Positions 23,590 through 34,389 of a DNA stretch of 64,000 bases are shown in pieces. Every line of letters starts with the position of its first letter. Within the stretch, counting starts at the first letter, position 1. The position numbers and the translations under genes are program-made. The stretch comes from Breviolum minutum Mf 1.05b.01. Its lineage: Eukaryota > Sar > Dinophyceae > Suessiales > Symbiodiniaceae. The stretch is taken from NCBI GenBank assembly GCA_000507305.1, contig DF239102.1:265126-329125 (forward strand), given 5' to 3'. Below the pieces are notes generated by a model. That model did no database searches. It saw only the letters and a list, made by a program, of their open reading frames with translations, and was not told the origin of the DNA.

Positions 23590-25106
23590 CTGAAAAATAC
23601 AAATAAGTAGGTTCAAGTAGATTGGACCCCAAGACAGGGGAGCCAAGAATTTAAAAAACATTCAAAACACATACCCTCCAGGCTACTATCATGTCCCATC
23701 TTTTGAAAAGGAAAATTATCTTCAAATTTGCCTTTTCAGGGGATATGTCAGTTTCCAGGAGGGTATATCGAAGCTTCAGGTTTTTGCCAGAGCTTCGAGG
23801 AACCAATTTTTTTGTTCCAAAGGTAGCTCAGATTTTGGTGAAAAGAAAACATGCCGGCAAAATCATGGGTAAAGAATTGCTGCCAGTGAAGAAAGCCAAC
23901 CATACATGTTATGTTGCATTTTGGTAATGTTCAAAGAGAATAGTGGTAGATATATACCTACAACCCCTGAAAAGAAAGGCTGCATCATGATGATTTCAGA
24001 AAAGCATATCCCAGTTTCAGGTTCCACATGTTCAAAATTTTTGGAGTGTCCAATCTGATTCAGCGGAATCCAGGAAAGGTCAATTTGTTGCAGTGTATGA
24101 CATGACATTCATCCCAGGGTTACCTCCACAAAAAAACAACCTCCAAACCTCCCTGGTTGGTTGACAGCCAAGACACTTCACGTTCAGGGCAACACGCGCA
24201 TCGCGCACATCCGAGAAGGTGACAAATCCAGAATGGCCGTTCACGCCACCCACCCCGGCTTTTGCATCCTTAGAGGAGTCGAGTCACGTCCCCCGGGACA
24301 AAAGGTGTTGAACTTCGATATTCGTCGCTCCCTTTAGAAAAAAAGCAGGGCAGCATATAGTCCCCTTTTACATCACATGTGTTTTTTAATGTAAACTTGT
24401 TAACATGTGCATATTCTGAAATCATATCATGGTATACTATGTACTTATGCAAGTACCACACTTCCAACACCATAGTTGAGGTTCAGATGGAAAGTGGCTT
24501 TCATAACCAATGAATCAAGGAATCCTCATGATACCTGGTTTCTCAAAAATGCCAGGTGATGTGCCCAAATCTCATGGTAAAACCCGAGCTGCTGCGTTAC
24601 ATGAGAGGCGACTATGCTGAAAGCATGAGATTTTTGTTTACTATGGTAAAGGTGGGATCAGGCAGCCAGTTGCCAGTCATTAGAAGCTTATAGTGGCATG
24701 ACTCCGGGAAAAAAACTCTTCTAACGCAACACCCTACAGTAAATGCTTAAAAAAACAAACAACAACCATCATGCCCACCCATCCATCCATAGCTACTTTC
24801 ATCCTCATGGCAAAAATTACCAAATTCCATAAAATTCCCAATACCTGCCACTTGCAACCAGCCTTTTCTTTCGGCAAACTTTCAAAATCCACCTTCAGAT
24901 CTGCTCCGGAACCCCGCCTTGATGAAATTCTCACGATATTCCTTGGCTTCCTTCCTGAGAAAGGTCAGTTACTGACCAATCGCAAGGTAATAACCAAAGA
25001 AGACATGGGATTTTTGAATCTTCCTTACCTAGTTGAAACACTACTACCTTTTTTAAGTAGAATGCTGCAAATCCTATTGCTTTGTGATGTCTTGTATCTT
25101 CCCTCT

Positions 25107-25109
<3 letters not shown>

Positions 25110-25141
<32 letters not shown>

Positions 25142-25148
25142 NNNCCTC

Positions 25149-25186
<38 letters not shown>
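25110..25186. repeat. (TC)n microsatellite with assembly gap
   Basis: Two TC runs on either side of NNN at 25142-25144, so the true length is unknown. Confidence 0.95.
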
Positions 25187-25190
<4 letters not shown>

Positions 25191-25534
25191 CGCTTTCAAG
25201 TCATGTTCCATCACCCATGATATTTGTTTTATACATCTAAATAAATGGATCATAATTTGCAGGCAACTCCGAAATCCAGGACTGTTGTCCAATAAAACAT
25301 TTGGGGTCGTGGCAATGCACAAAACTTCATCTCGTTGAGATCTTCTCATAGGAGAAAATGACTCCTGAAAACTTGATCTCATGGAATAATGAATGAAGTT
25401 TGCAGAAAATAAATTCACTATTCCATGTTCACTAGTACATTCATTATATATAGATTCAGAAGATACACTGATAAGCTTGGATAGTAAATAAATAAATAAT
25501 ATTAAACAATCATATAAATAACAAATTATTGAAT

Positions 25535-25702
25535 AGATAGATGGATGAATGGATCAATGGATGGATGAATGGATGAATGGATGAATGGATGAATGGATGA
25601 ATGGATAAATGGATGAATGGATGAATGGATGAATGGATGAATGGATGAATGGATGAATGGATGAATGGATGAATGGATGAATGGATGAATGGATGAATGG
25701 AT
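25535..25702. repeat. 8-bp tandem repeat (GGATGAAT)n
   Basis: About 20 near-perfect copies of GGATGAAT, with a few variants (GGATCAAT, GGATAAAT) near the left half. It is non-coding. Confidence 0.95.
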
Positions 25703-26084
25703 GGGTTTCCCCAAACATGGGCACTTTTTTCGATTGAACCCAACACTCCTTATCTTCATACCACCTGCAGAAACTGATGCAAAAATCGAAGTGGTGGTGC
25801 CTTCACCGCACCTCCCACGATGATACCGTTCCCAACGAGAAACGTCTTGAGTTCCACCTGTTGGGTATAATGATCAATGGCATCTTCACCTCAAAATGAT
25901 GCCAAAGTGAAGATGCACCAGAGGCCACGGATATCATATGGCGAATTGGCAGTTCATCTGATTTCAAGGGTATTTAACATCCTTGCCATGCATAAATCAC
26001 GATAATATATGATAATGCATGAAGCACCCTCACCCCAATCACAACAAAATCATCAAACAATCATCGTTCAACACAAAATTATGA

Positions 26085-26285
26085 CATCCTCATCCTCATC
26101 CTCATCCTCATCAGGCCAATTCAACACCCTGAAAACCCGCAGGTAACTCAAGTCACTCTGGCCCATAAGGCTCTTCACCTTTGGTCTTGCATCCGCCTGG
26201 CGAAAACACCGCTCAGAGAAAAGAGTCTCAGGTTCCAGCGTGTTTTTTTGCCGTTTTTTTGGGGGAACGGATTGGATGAATAAAA
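26085..26285 (-). CDS. candidate exon with acidic tail
   Basis: The - strand is open and reads PKKRQKNTLEPETLFSERCF, then RQADARPKVKSLMG, YLRVFRVLNWP and a run of Glu-Asp before a possible GTCATA donor. A basic cluster plus acidic run suggests a nuclear protein segment. No acceptor was fixed. Confidence 0.45.
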
Positions 26286-27162
26286 TCAAACATGCTCGAA
26301 AAAGGCCCTCAGGTTAGACGATTGTCTGACGAATCTATTTGCAAGGAAGAACATCTTTTAGGTAGTTCTTCCAAGTCTGTTTTTGAGTCTATGCTTTTAA
26401 GATTCTTTTTGTGACCTTTTTTGACTAGGAGATAGTTAAAAGAAACATAGTTACTTCCGTAAATTAGTCCAAATCAACCTTTTCTATTATATAGTAGACA
26501 GAAAATAACCTACATAACCTAGCCTTTACAGTGATCCCTCAAGCCACCAGTTTAAAAATTGTTTTTAATCTGAAACTATACAAATAAACACAAAAGCTGT
26601 CAAGAAAACCTCAAGATGAACACATCAAACCACTCATGAAACAGCACCGATCCCATCAACTGTCACAAACATGTTCTTTGTTCAATTTGTTCCTTTGGAG
26701 AGATCGGAATGTTTATAGTTGCTTTTTTCACTTTTTGAAGTGGAGCTTTATCATCAAACCAGGGGGAGTTTCATACTATGAAAACATCCGAAAACAAAGA
26801 TAGCACCTGAAAAGGATCAGTTTTTTTCATGGACATGTCATCTTCCAACCATCAATTTTCAAGGGATAATGTTAGACCAAGGCACTGGTTTGCCAGCATT
26901 TTCCCATTCCTGCTGCGCCTGGTGTTCGCCGCAAAATAGGAGGTCCCAACCCCAGGGTGTTCAATGGTTTTAGTGGGTGATAAGTTTAATGCATTTAAAA
27001 TTTAAAAGGGACCAAGTTACTCAAACTACTATCAAATAGACATATCATAAATCCAAACGTCATACAATTCACAGCCAAATCATCTTCCAAACATTTACAA
27101 CATCAACCAGGTCCGCAGCGGTCCACGGAAAGGTCAGAAACTTCAGGAATGTTCCAAATGGC

Positions 27163-27670
27163 TCAACCAGCCTTCGCCAGGGCCAGCATTGCATCCTTCA
27201 ATTCACCATTGACGGACTCCAACTGGACAATGTTTTTCGCCACATGAACGGCCTCGACAGATCGGCAAAAATCTTACGAAAAGGAGGGGTGCCGGAATCT
27301 GGGTGAATACAAATAAGCATGTTGGTTTACTTCTGCTGACACGCCAACAGTGGAGTGTGCGCTGTTACTATAGCACTAGTTACCCTTACACCACGTGAAC
27401 GTACATACTGCAAGTGGAAACGCAGAAGGAATCACCACATTAAACGCTTGATGTGATGGCACTACACATGCTGGCGGGTGATTTTTATGAGATCCACAAG
27501 TGAGCGATCTTGAGGGGCCAGGGGAGCGACCCCTCGGGAATCCAGTTGATTTTTTGAGCAAATTAAGGGTTGGTCCCATGGTCCCATGGTGTAACACCAC
27601 CATTCCGCAACGCAAATTCATCGGCCTTCACGGAGCCTTGCGAGAACATCCTGCTGAAGTACTCGGCCAC
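27163..27670 (-). CDS. last two exons of an unknown protein
   Basis: Exon 27601-27670 (acceptor CCCCTACAG, donor GTGGTG) encodes VAEYFSRMFSQGSVKADEFA and LRN plus one base. Exon 27163-27272 (acceptor TTCGTAAG) begins AT, completing Asp, and reads FCRSVEAVHVAKNIVQLESV, then NGELKDAMLALAKAG, ending in TGA at 27163-27165. The frame is exact across the 328-nt intron. The C-terminus is helical and alanine-rich. The family is not recognised. Confidence 0.65.
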
Positions 27671-28241
27671 CTGTAGGGGCTAAGAGTGAGACTCAGCTGA
27701 TGTTGCCTTGAGAAAGGTGCCAAAACATGTTGCTTGGATGACGAAGGTCGCTATGTAAATCATTTAGTTCAGTTGTAAAGAAATGGAGGGAGATGTAATG
27801 AGATGTAGGTAGGCATTTCATCACCCAACGAGCCAACCACCATCTACTTCAAGCAGGATGCAGTTGTTTGCAAAATTTCGTTGCAAAGCTTTACTAAACG
27901 GTTCTTTGATTTTTTGAGGTGCTGAAAAAAAAACCTTAGATTTTTGAGGCGGAGTAAATGCCAAGTCGATGAATTAAAAACAACTCAGAACACAAAACAA
28001 AATCAAGTTCAAATCTTCCTGAACAAATTTTGTAAGATCAAATTCAACCGTGTTAAAAATCAATGACCTCAACCCATCCTGTGAAACCCCCATTGGGTGA
28101 AAATATTTCATGACAAACCCTGACCATTTGGCAACTTTCATCGAAGCACCTGGCTGAGTGAGGTCTGAAATTTATGCATTTAAATTTTAGAATTTATGGT
28201 GAACAATGGGCTGACACAACGGCCATTTTGGCAATTTTCCT

Positions 28242-28490
28242 TCAACAAGCCTTTCCTACGCCCACACATCCGAGAGTCTTTGCGGGCAAAGAGAAGGGCA
28301 ACTTTTCGCCAACTTTTACGGCCAGCAAATCCCTCCCCGGAATGATTTGGTCCATCCCCGCCTTTTCATCTGACTGGTACTCTTCCGGTATACCTTCCAC
28401 CAAAACTGTAGAGGCCTTGCATAAAAACACATCCCCAATCCCAAAGGGGGCCAATTCCGTGAAAGTAGTTGACATGTCTCTGAAAAGGTG
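28242..28490 (-). CDS. candidate exon, unknown protein
   Basis: A - strand open stretch reads FTELAPFGIGDVFLCKASTV, then EGIPEEYQSDEKAGMDQIIP and GRDLLAVKVGEKLPFSLPAK. It is long and balanced in composition and ends in TGA. The overlapping + frame is less convincing. Splice sites were not fixed. Confidence 0.4.
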   Translation of the reverse strand, partial: HLFRDMSTTFTELAPFGIGDVFLCKASTVLVEGIPEEYQSDEKAGMDQIIPGRDLLAVKVGEKLPFSLPAKTLGCVGVGKAC

Positions 28491-28612
28491 GTTCTTTCAA
28501 AAAGGGGATAAGAAACCGAGACATTGGACTGGTGCTACCTACTTTGATATACATTTGGCATTACTTTTCTAAGCGCAAAATGTATCAGCTGTCAATCTAT
28601 AAAAATGCTCAC

Positions 28613-28822
28613 CTTGGATAGATTCTTTGGAATCTTCAAGGTGATCAAAAAAAATGTTGGTGGTTTAACCAACCCATCTGAAAAATATTAGTCAAATTCG
28701 GAATCTTCCCTAAATAGGGGTGAAAACAATTAAAAAACACGATTGAAACCACCACCTAGTAATGGTTGTATCCAAGAAATCAGCTACCTTTTCCGCCCTT
28801 TCCAAACCAATCCAGGTGGAGG
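28613..28822 (-). CDS. two exons flanking an introner, unknown protein
   Basis: Exon 28756-28822 (acceptor ATTTCCAG) encodes STWIGLERAEKVADFLDTTI plus T and leaves AG at the element boundary CTAG|GTGGTGG. Micro-exon 28613-28633 (21 nt, acceptor CACCTTGAAG, donor GTGAGC) starts with A, completing Arg, then encodes FQRIYP. The helical text of the first exon is convincing; the micro-exon is less certain. Confidence 0.55.
28634..28755 (-). mobile_element. introner-like element, copy 7 (5' end is the splice donor)
   Basis: The element spans about 28656-28759. The 122-nt intron starts at the terminal repeat GTGGTGGTTTCAAT and ends about 20 bp beyond the far repeat (CCACCAACATTTTTTTTG). An internal TTTTTCAG also exists, but using it would put a stop codon in frame. 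Confidence 0.75.
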
Positions 28823-29376
28823 CTGGAAATGCATGTTTACTCCAAATCATTCATGCGTTGCTTTGGCAATTTTTGGAAACAATGAAGCAATACTGGAATG
28901 TTTAGGACTTTAGGAACTTCATCTTCACCACAAAAGTCATCAACAAAAACATTGCCTGATTTCAATTTTTCTGTTCAGGGGGGTTCGTTAGTCACAAGTT
29001 TCTGATTGTGACGACACTCAGATTGTGAATGGGAACAATGTGAAATGTGAAGGTGTAAGAATTTTGGTGGCTAAAGTTCTATCATTGTCAGACTCATTGT
29101 CCAGAATGGACCGTTTTGAATGCCTCATCATGACATGTCATGCCCTCGAACCTGAGGGTTTTTCAGGTGCTTCATCCAAATGAAACCTCAGTTGGGCAGA
29201 AGTAAACATCTCAAATTTGCTTGCCAATTAAGGGCTGATTGCTGTTCTACGAAAAAAGGGTGATAAGATACAAAGGATGATCCTGAATCTACTTTTGGAC
29301 AACCAGAACAAACATGACTAGGTGGCAACCTCCTTCTTACTAAACAAAGAAAATCTACACCTTCTATATCTCTTAC

Positions 29377-29461
29377 AATGGTGCTTTTCTCCGGCCGAGC
29401 CATCTTAGTTATCAACTGAGGCTTTCTGCACCTCAATTCGCTAGCGACATTCATGACCAGC
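29377..29461 (-). CDS. internal exon, unknown protein
   Basis: An 85-nt exon between a TCTCTTCAG acceptor and a GTAAGAGAT donor. One base plus 28 codons read LVMNVASELRCRKPQLITKM then ARPEKSTI. Open sequence continues past the donor but becomes less protein-like. Partner exons were not identified. Confidence 0.5.
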
Positions 29462-30615
29462 CTGAAGAGATTTTTGCCCTTTAGAACCAAATAGTGCTTG
29501 GCTAATTGACAATTCAATGTAGACTATACTGTTGCCGGAAATATGGTGTATATATAAATAAAAGTATACATATATACAAATTGAATATGTATGATGTGGT
29601 GTGTGTTCTAAAAGTGGACATGCTAAAGTCATAAAGATACATTTACACAAACTATTGCAGCAGGAAAGCTGCAGTGCCACTGGATGAGTGCAAAAAAGCA
29701 AGCCATTCTGTTTAAAAAACAACAGTAGCAACATGTGACATCTTCGGCAAACTTAAGTCACTCGTTTGACATGGAAAATGGATGATATCAACATCCCAGG
29801 ATTGGAACAGTCGAGGTGTTATGAGAACTTGAAACGAAACTGTTTGTCAAAAACGGATGGAAGTCATTGACCTCCAAGTGGATTAGTGATGCCGAGGGGA
29901 AACAAGAAAACAATAAAACATGTGGGCCATGATATGATTTCAATAATGATGCTGGAAAAATCACCGTCAAACACTCCATCATACCGAACTTTTACGGTTT
30001 AAACATATGTTTGGAGGTTTTCTTAATTGTTCAGGTTTTTTTGTAAGAAGGTATGTCTACAAACACTACCCTAGCAGGTTGTTCATTTTTGGAAGGGCTC
30101 CCTGACTCCCTTTAGGGGATCTTAGCACTCGTCCAAATGACCACAATTTCTTCCTCCGGTGGATTTAGGATGTTTCAGGGCAGCAAAAGCTCAGGATATT
30201 TCTCTGGTCAGCAAACATGTTCAATGGAACATCCACCCATTTGTAGATTAGTAGGGTGCATGTCTATATATAGTATATCTTTTTATTTATACATATACAC
30301 TGTAAATATCTCCTCTAAAAACAAACATCGTTTCCTCCATTGCTCTGTGTTCTTTTGCTGGGAGCAAAGCCGGCTCAGAAATTCCAAAAAACATCGCCCA
30401 GCAACGTGAGTCACAAAACTTCCTCATCGAAACAAACGTCTCCCTGCGCACCACCCAAACAACCTTAGGGTAGAGTGGGCAAAACATGCCAGTTGTGAAT
30501 AGTTCTTTTAAAATACAACTACTGTATGAATGTATGAATTCCAAAGTTTCAATAAGTTTCAGTCATCCCATATGATGCCTGCCTGATTCCTCATGATCAA
30601 AGTGATCCCCTTTTT
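29462..30615. other. no supported exon
   Basis: AT-rich sequence with short microsatellite-like runs near 29545 and 30270. Open frames here are low complexity or lack splice sites. Confidence 0.35.
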
Positions 30616-30711
30616 TCAGCGCATTTTAGCCGCATCTTTGGTCCGGAGCCGAGTGACCATCACGGTGATGAGACCATAAACGTAGTACAGCCATGGATGA
30701 CCATAGGCCAC
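30616..30711 (-). CDS. terminal exon of a membrane protein
   Basis: A 96-nt last exon after a CAACCCAG acceptor, phase 0. It encodes VAYGHPWLYYVYGLITVMVT, a membrane span, followed by a basic tail RLRTKDAAKMR and TGA at 30616-30618. The hydrophobic segment with a short basic C-terminal tail suggests a cytosolic tail after the last span. The family is not recognised. Confidence 0.55.
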   Translation of the reverse strand: MAYGHPWLYYVYGLITVMVTRLRTKDAAKMR

Positions 30712-32950
30712 CTGGGTTGACGTTTTTCCAACTGGGAAATACCGTTGAAAAGCATCACAAACAGATCCATTACTACCCTCAAATTTCTAACTTACGAACA
30801 ATTCATTGGTAAATCTGTTTAGTTATTTTAGTTTCAGTAAACTTCCATGGGCACAGCATTCATTTCCCATTTTTTCTGTGTCTGCGCAGTGTTGAAACCA
30901 CAGGTTTTTGGAGATGACTGTTGGATGTCTTCCCAAAATCGCTGGCTCCAAACGACCACAAAAATCCCAACCAAAAATCATGAAAGCTAGAGGCAACAAA
31001 GGGAACTGGTGGCATTTGTGCAACCTTAAATATGGAACCCTAGATTCACCAAACTCAAATCAACTTTCATCATATTTCACCTCCTTTCCAAAATTCTTAA
31101 CAGTGCTTGTGTTGATGTTCAAATAACTTAAGCAGCATTCAGAGAGGTTTTCTAATGACCGAGGTGCGTTTCCCATAGCAATGCGGCTCAGATTATCTCC
31201 CGTCTTCTCAGCATCTCCATGACCGAAGAAGAAATTCAAGGGAGACATAAGCAAGATCCTCAAGTTTTACCGCCGTTGTGAGGAGTTGAGGTGGTATTCT
31301 TTTTGTTTTTAACGCATCATTTCGTTTCAAGAACATAGGTATTTCGACTTGTATCAACTGAGTCGCTGTTGTTTTGGGGATATCTTGTTTATGTAGAGAG
31401 GTGGTCAAGTCTGGAAGATGCTGTCCAGACTAGTGTTTTGCGGATAGCACTTGAAAGTCCCAAGATCTCAAAATCACACACCAAAAAGCACAGGGTTAAT
31501 CAACAGCAACAAATTCACGTTTTGACGAACAAAATCTTGATCTTCCAGGCCTTGGATACAACTTAGATACAGTAAATCAACATTGCTTTAAAACTTATGA
31601 AGGATTCTGCAGGCCAAGCAATTCTGGAAGTTTACACAAAAAAAACCGCGGTTATATAAACCAGCCGGATCCCAATCGAAGTCGTCGCTCGCCAAAAGTC
31701 ATCGGAATGCCAATTGTCAGCAGAATCCTTTTACCTCAGGGGATCAAGGTGCCAGGTAGTCACAGGTAGTCCCTGTGAACCACCATGACGGCAGCATACG
31801 GCAGCGGTGAAGAAGTGTGGTACCCAAGAACAATAGTTACTTTACTAAGACTCTAAGATTTCAAAGTCTGATTCAGAAGCCCGGAATATCTGAGCGAATA
31901 CGACAAAAGTGAAATTCATGCCACAAGTCCATAATATTGGGGCCATTCCTTACAAGAATCACCGGCAACAAAAGTATGCATACATGCAAAAAAGTCAAAA
32001 TCAACGTGACATGTACATGTACATGAATGTGAGCGACGCCTGCTGCTTATTGTACAGGGCGATCATACCCCGGCGCCAATATGCAGAGTTCTACCATTAG
32101 CCTTCATCAATTGCATGCTAAGGCACACATCATCGTGAATTCCAGGAGCATGGCATGATCCAAACCCGCATATTTCCGATGTTCCTCACATCTCGTGGCT
32201 GAATTTTGGAGAATTCAACTTTTATCATGATTTCATGGTAATCGTAGCAGTGATCAGGTGATCATAGAGGCAGACCTGACCTTAAATAAGTCATGTAGAA
32301 CCTCGGAGGGCACCACCACAGTGTTTCTTTTGGAGGATTCTGGATATATGTGTTTGGTGCTGTAGAAAAACAAAAAAATATGAAGAAAACACACATAGTT
32401 ACTGTTACACATATCCCTTTCCCAGCATCCCAAGGCAACACGAATCACCAATCACGTGCCATGTTTTTTCCCCCCCCCCAAAAAAAAACAAAAGTCTCCT
32501 CATGCACCCGCTTCTGTGACAAACGAATCCAAGAAAACCACTCTTCTCCAGGGCTATCAGGGAGTTCGCCACTCAGGCTGAAGTAGTAAAACATCTTGGG
32601 ATACCTAGCAGAAGTCGGTCTGTATAATGCAGCTGAAGCTGATCAAATATCCGTAACAGGAAAAGTGGGAAGTAGAAAAGGGCACCCCAAAAAAAAACAT
32701 AGAAATCACATGAAATCATCAATGCACCTTTCAAAGGGGTCATCTTTGTTCAAAGAAAATGCTAGCTGGAAGCAAAGCCATCTGGATAGATTGAAAGATT
32801 GAAAGCCAGGTGAGGGTCTACCCCTGTTCTTACCCACAGAAGACCTGAACTTCATAGCAATGAAGCCCACCACGCATGCCACAATCATGGCAGAATTGGT
32901 CCTGCCAACTCAACCAAAAATGCAGCAACGAAAATCATCCTCCAGGATTA
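30712..32950. other. unresolved stretch
   Basis: A - strand stretch at about 31140-31260 reads GHGDAEKTGDNLSRIAMGNA and may be an exon. Elsewhere no splice-supported frame was found. A run of C and A near 32470-32490 is low complexity. Confidence 0.3.
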
Positions 32951-33147
32951 TTAAAGATCATTGATCACCAACCAAAAAACCTGCACAACTTGACTAGTTG
33001 GTGGTTTCAACCCCTTTGAAAGATATTAGTCAAAATGGGAATCTTCCCCAAATAGGGGTGACAAAATATAAAACGTTTGAAACCACCAAGCTGTTGAGTT
33101 TCTTCCAATGAAACTCATATTTCTACATGCACTTGGAAGGTCTCGGT
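32951..33147 (-). CDS. two exons flanking an introner, unknown protein
   Basis: Exon 33087-33147 encodes RDLPSACRNMSFIGRNSTA with two bases either side, and ends TTG|GTGGTTTC at the element boundary. After the element the sequence resumes at 32993 (ACTAG|TCAAG), completing Cys and reading QVVQ. It then meets either a GTTTTT donor or continues as VFWLVINDL to a TAA. The upstream acceptor (CTCTGAG) is weak. The frame match is exact but the downstream exon is short. Confidence 0.45.
32994..33086 (-). mobile_element. introner-like element, copy 8 (is the intron)
   Basis: This 93-nt intron begins in the right terminal repeat (GTGGTTTCAAACG) and ends at the left one (GAAACCACCAACTAG). The two terminal repeats match as TTGGTGGTTTCAA over 13 bp without mismatch, the best preserved inverted repeat of the family. 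Confidence 0.8.
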
Positions 33148-33278
33148 CTCAGAGTTGCCAAAAACATCCCGATTTACAAGGAGGACTTTTTTTCAGGACT
33201 TTCCTAGGGATTTTCTCCACGGTGCCAGGTGATCACCACGCCCTGTTTTTAGGGAAACACACGCACTATCTTTCCTTA

Positions 33279-33370
33279 CCCATAGCATCCATGGGACTGG
33301 TATATTTACCTAAATTTGGTTGATTTTTATGGTACAGATAGGTGAATATATCATACATGGATGCTACGGG
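33279..33370. mobile_element. MITE-like element, family 4, copy A
   Basis: 92 bp with inverted ends CCCATAGCATCCATG... and ...CATGGATGCTACGGG. The interior has GTTGATTTTTATGGTA, shared with the copy at 58556-58678. It is non-coding. Confidence 0.7.
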
Positions 33371-33756
33371 ATATGTTGCTCAACAAATATTCGAATGCGC
33401 ATGTCTAGACTACAAGGAGAGGTTCAAAATTTGACACATCACTCACCATTTATTCTATTTGCACCTTGCAAAGAGCAGCATAGATATTTCTTTGTATAAG
33501 TCTTTCCTACCCCGTCAACAGAACTGGGATTTGCTTGGTGATTGAGGCAGCCATCTGCCTCATATGATTGAAATTAGGAATCTCCTCCGGGCCCAAATAC
33601 ATTGCCAACATGCCGCTGTTACATGTTTGAAACATTTTGAAACCATCCATATCTATGGTGCACCTTTTTCAAACATTTGTCCATTATTTGTCCATATATT
33701 TGTACATATGGATGTTCTAGGTACACTTAAATATATATATATATATATACGGTAAC

Positions 33757-33859
33757 GGGTGTTTCCAAAAATGGTGGTACCCCCCAAATCATCCATTTTA
33801 ATAGGGTTTTCCATTATAAAACCATCCATTTTGGGGTACCCCCATTTTTGGAAACACCC
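33757..33859. mobile_element. MITE-like element, family 3, with target duplication
   Basis: 103 bp with about 30-bp inverted ends (GGGTGTTTCCAAAAATGG and its mirror). It is flanked by TACGGTAAC on the left and TACAGTAAC one base beyond the right end, a probable 9-bp target duplication with one change. A fragment of the same family (TGGTGGTACCCCCAAAACAC) lies at about 53244-53300. Confidence 0.8.
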
Positions 33860-33929
33860 ATACAGTAACTCCTTCAACCCCCCCCCAAAAAAAGAAGGCC
33901 TCCCCTGAAACCCCGGGGGGTCATAAGAC

Positions 33930-34389
33930 CAGTCAGAAATGTCGAAAGATCGCCCGCCGCATTGGTCTCCACCCCGGAGACGGCCGCCGCGTCAATCGTG
34001 GTGGAGGTTGTCGTCGTCTCAGCGGGCTCTGGAGGAGAAGGGTTTTCGGAGATGTTTGCTGTGCAAGTATGGATAGAATATGGGTAAGGAACCATAATAT
34101 CACCAAACATATATAAAACAGCATCCTTGCTTATATCTTGCTTATAGTATCCAGTGGGGTTAGTAGTTGGATGAGTGAACGATCCATGAAAGGATCTAAC
34201 CTGCACCACGGGATTTGGAAGATTTGTCCCCTGGCTTGCCGCCCCGGCCTGGAGGCTCTCGGAAGACTGGACGGAGAGATTGACACTTACCACGGTCTGC
34301 AAAAAGCTAATGTTCATGTTCATCTCCTGGACAGGGCAACTTGCCAAGGCTATGCCAACGAAAGTGACCTGAAGAACGAACAGTTTCAT
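33930..34389 (-). CDS. secreted protein, first exon and Thr-rich exon
   Basis: Exon 34201-34389 starts at ATG with a signal peptide (MKLFVLQVTFVGIALASC), then reads PVQEMNMNISFLQTV, SSESLQAGAASQG and NPVVQ before a GTTAGA donor. Another donor, GTAAGT, lies inside it. A GC-rich block begins after CTTGCACAG at 34058 and in one frame reads ENPSPPEPAETTTTSTTIDA, a mucin-like linker; another frame is Arg/Pro-rich and ends in TGA. The phase between the two exons is not settled. Extracellular or vesicular targeting is inferred from the leader only. Confidence 0.5.

Larger units (their letters stand above)
23590..26084. other. microsatellite-rich stretch, no supported exon
   Basis: Includes the CT tract with an N gap at about 25110-25186 and the 8-bp tandem repeat at 25535-25702. 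Open frames in these tracts are repeat artefacts. The region near 24840-24960 is mildly protein-like on + but lacks splice support. Confidence 0.35.

Noticed and set aside
25074..25418. Arg-Glu and Ser-Leu repeat proteins around 25.1 kb
   Set aside because: Produced by the TC microsatellite, and they span unknown bases (NNN).
25510..25759. Two - strand frames of repeating Ile-His-Pro-Phe/Ser
   Set aside because: Produced by the 8-bp tandem repeat; three-frame openness is a property of the repeat.
28196..28240. Sequence ACGGCCATTTTGGCAA resembling part of the dinoflagellate spliced leader
   Set aside because: It matches only the central part of the leader and lacks the flanking bases and donor, so it is probably chance.
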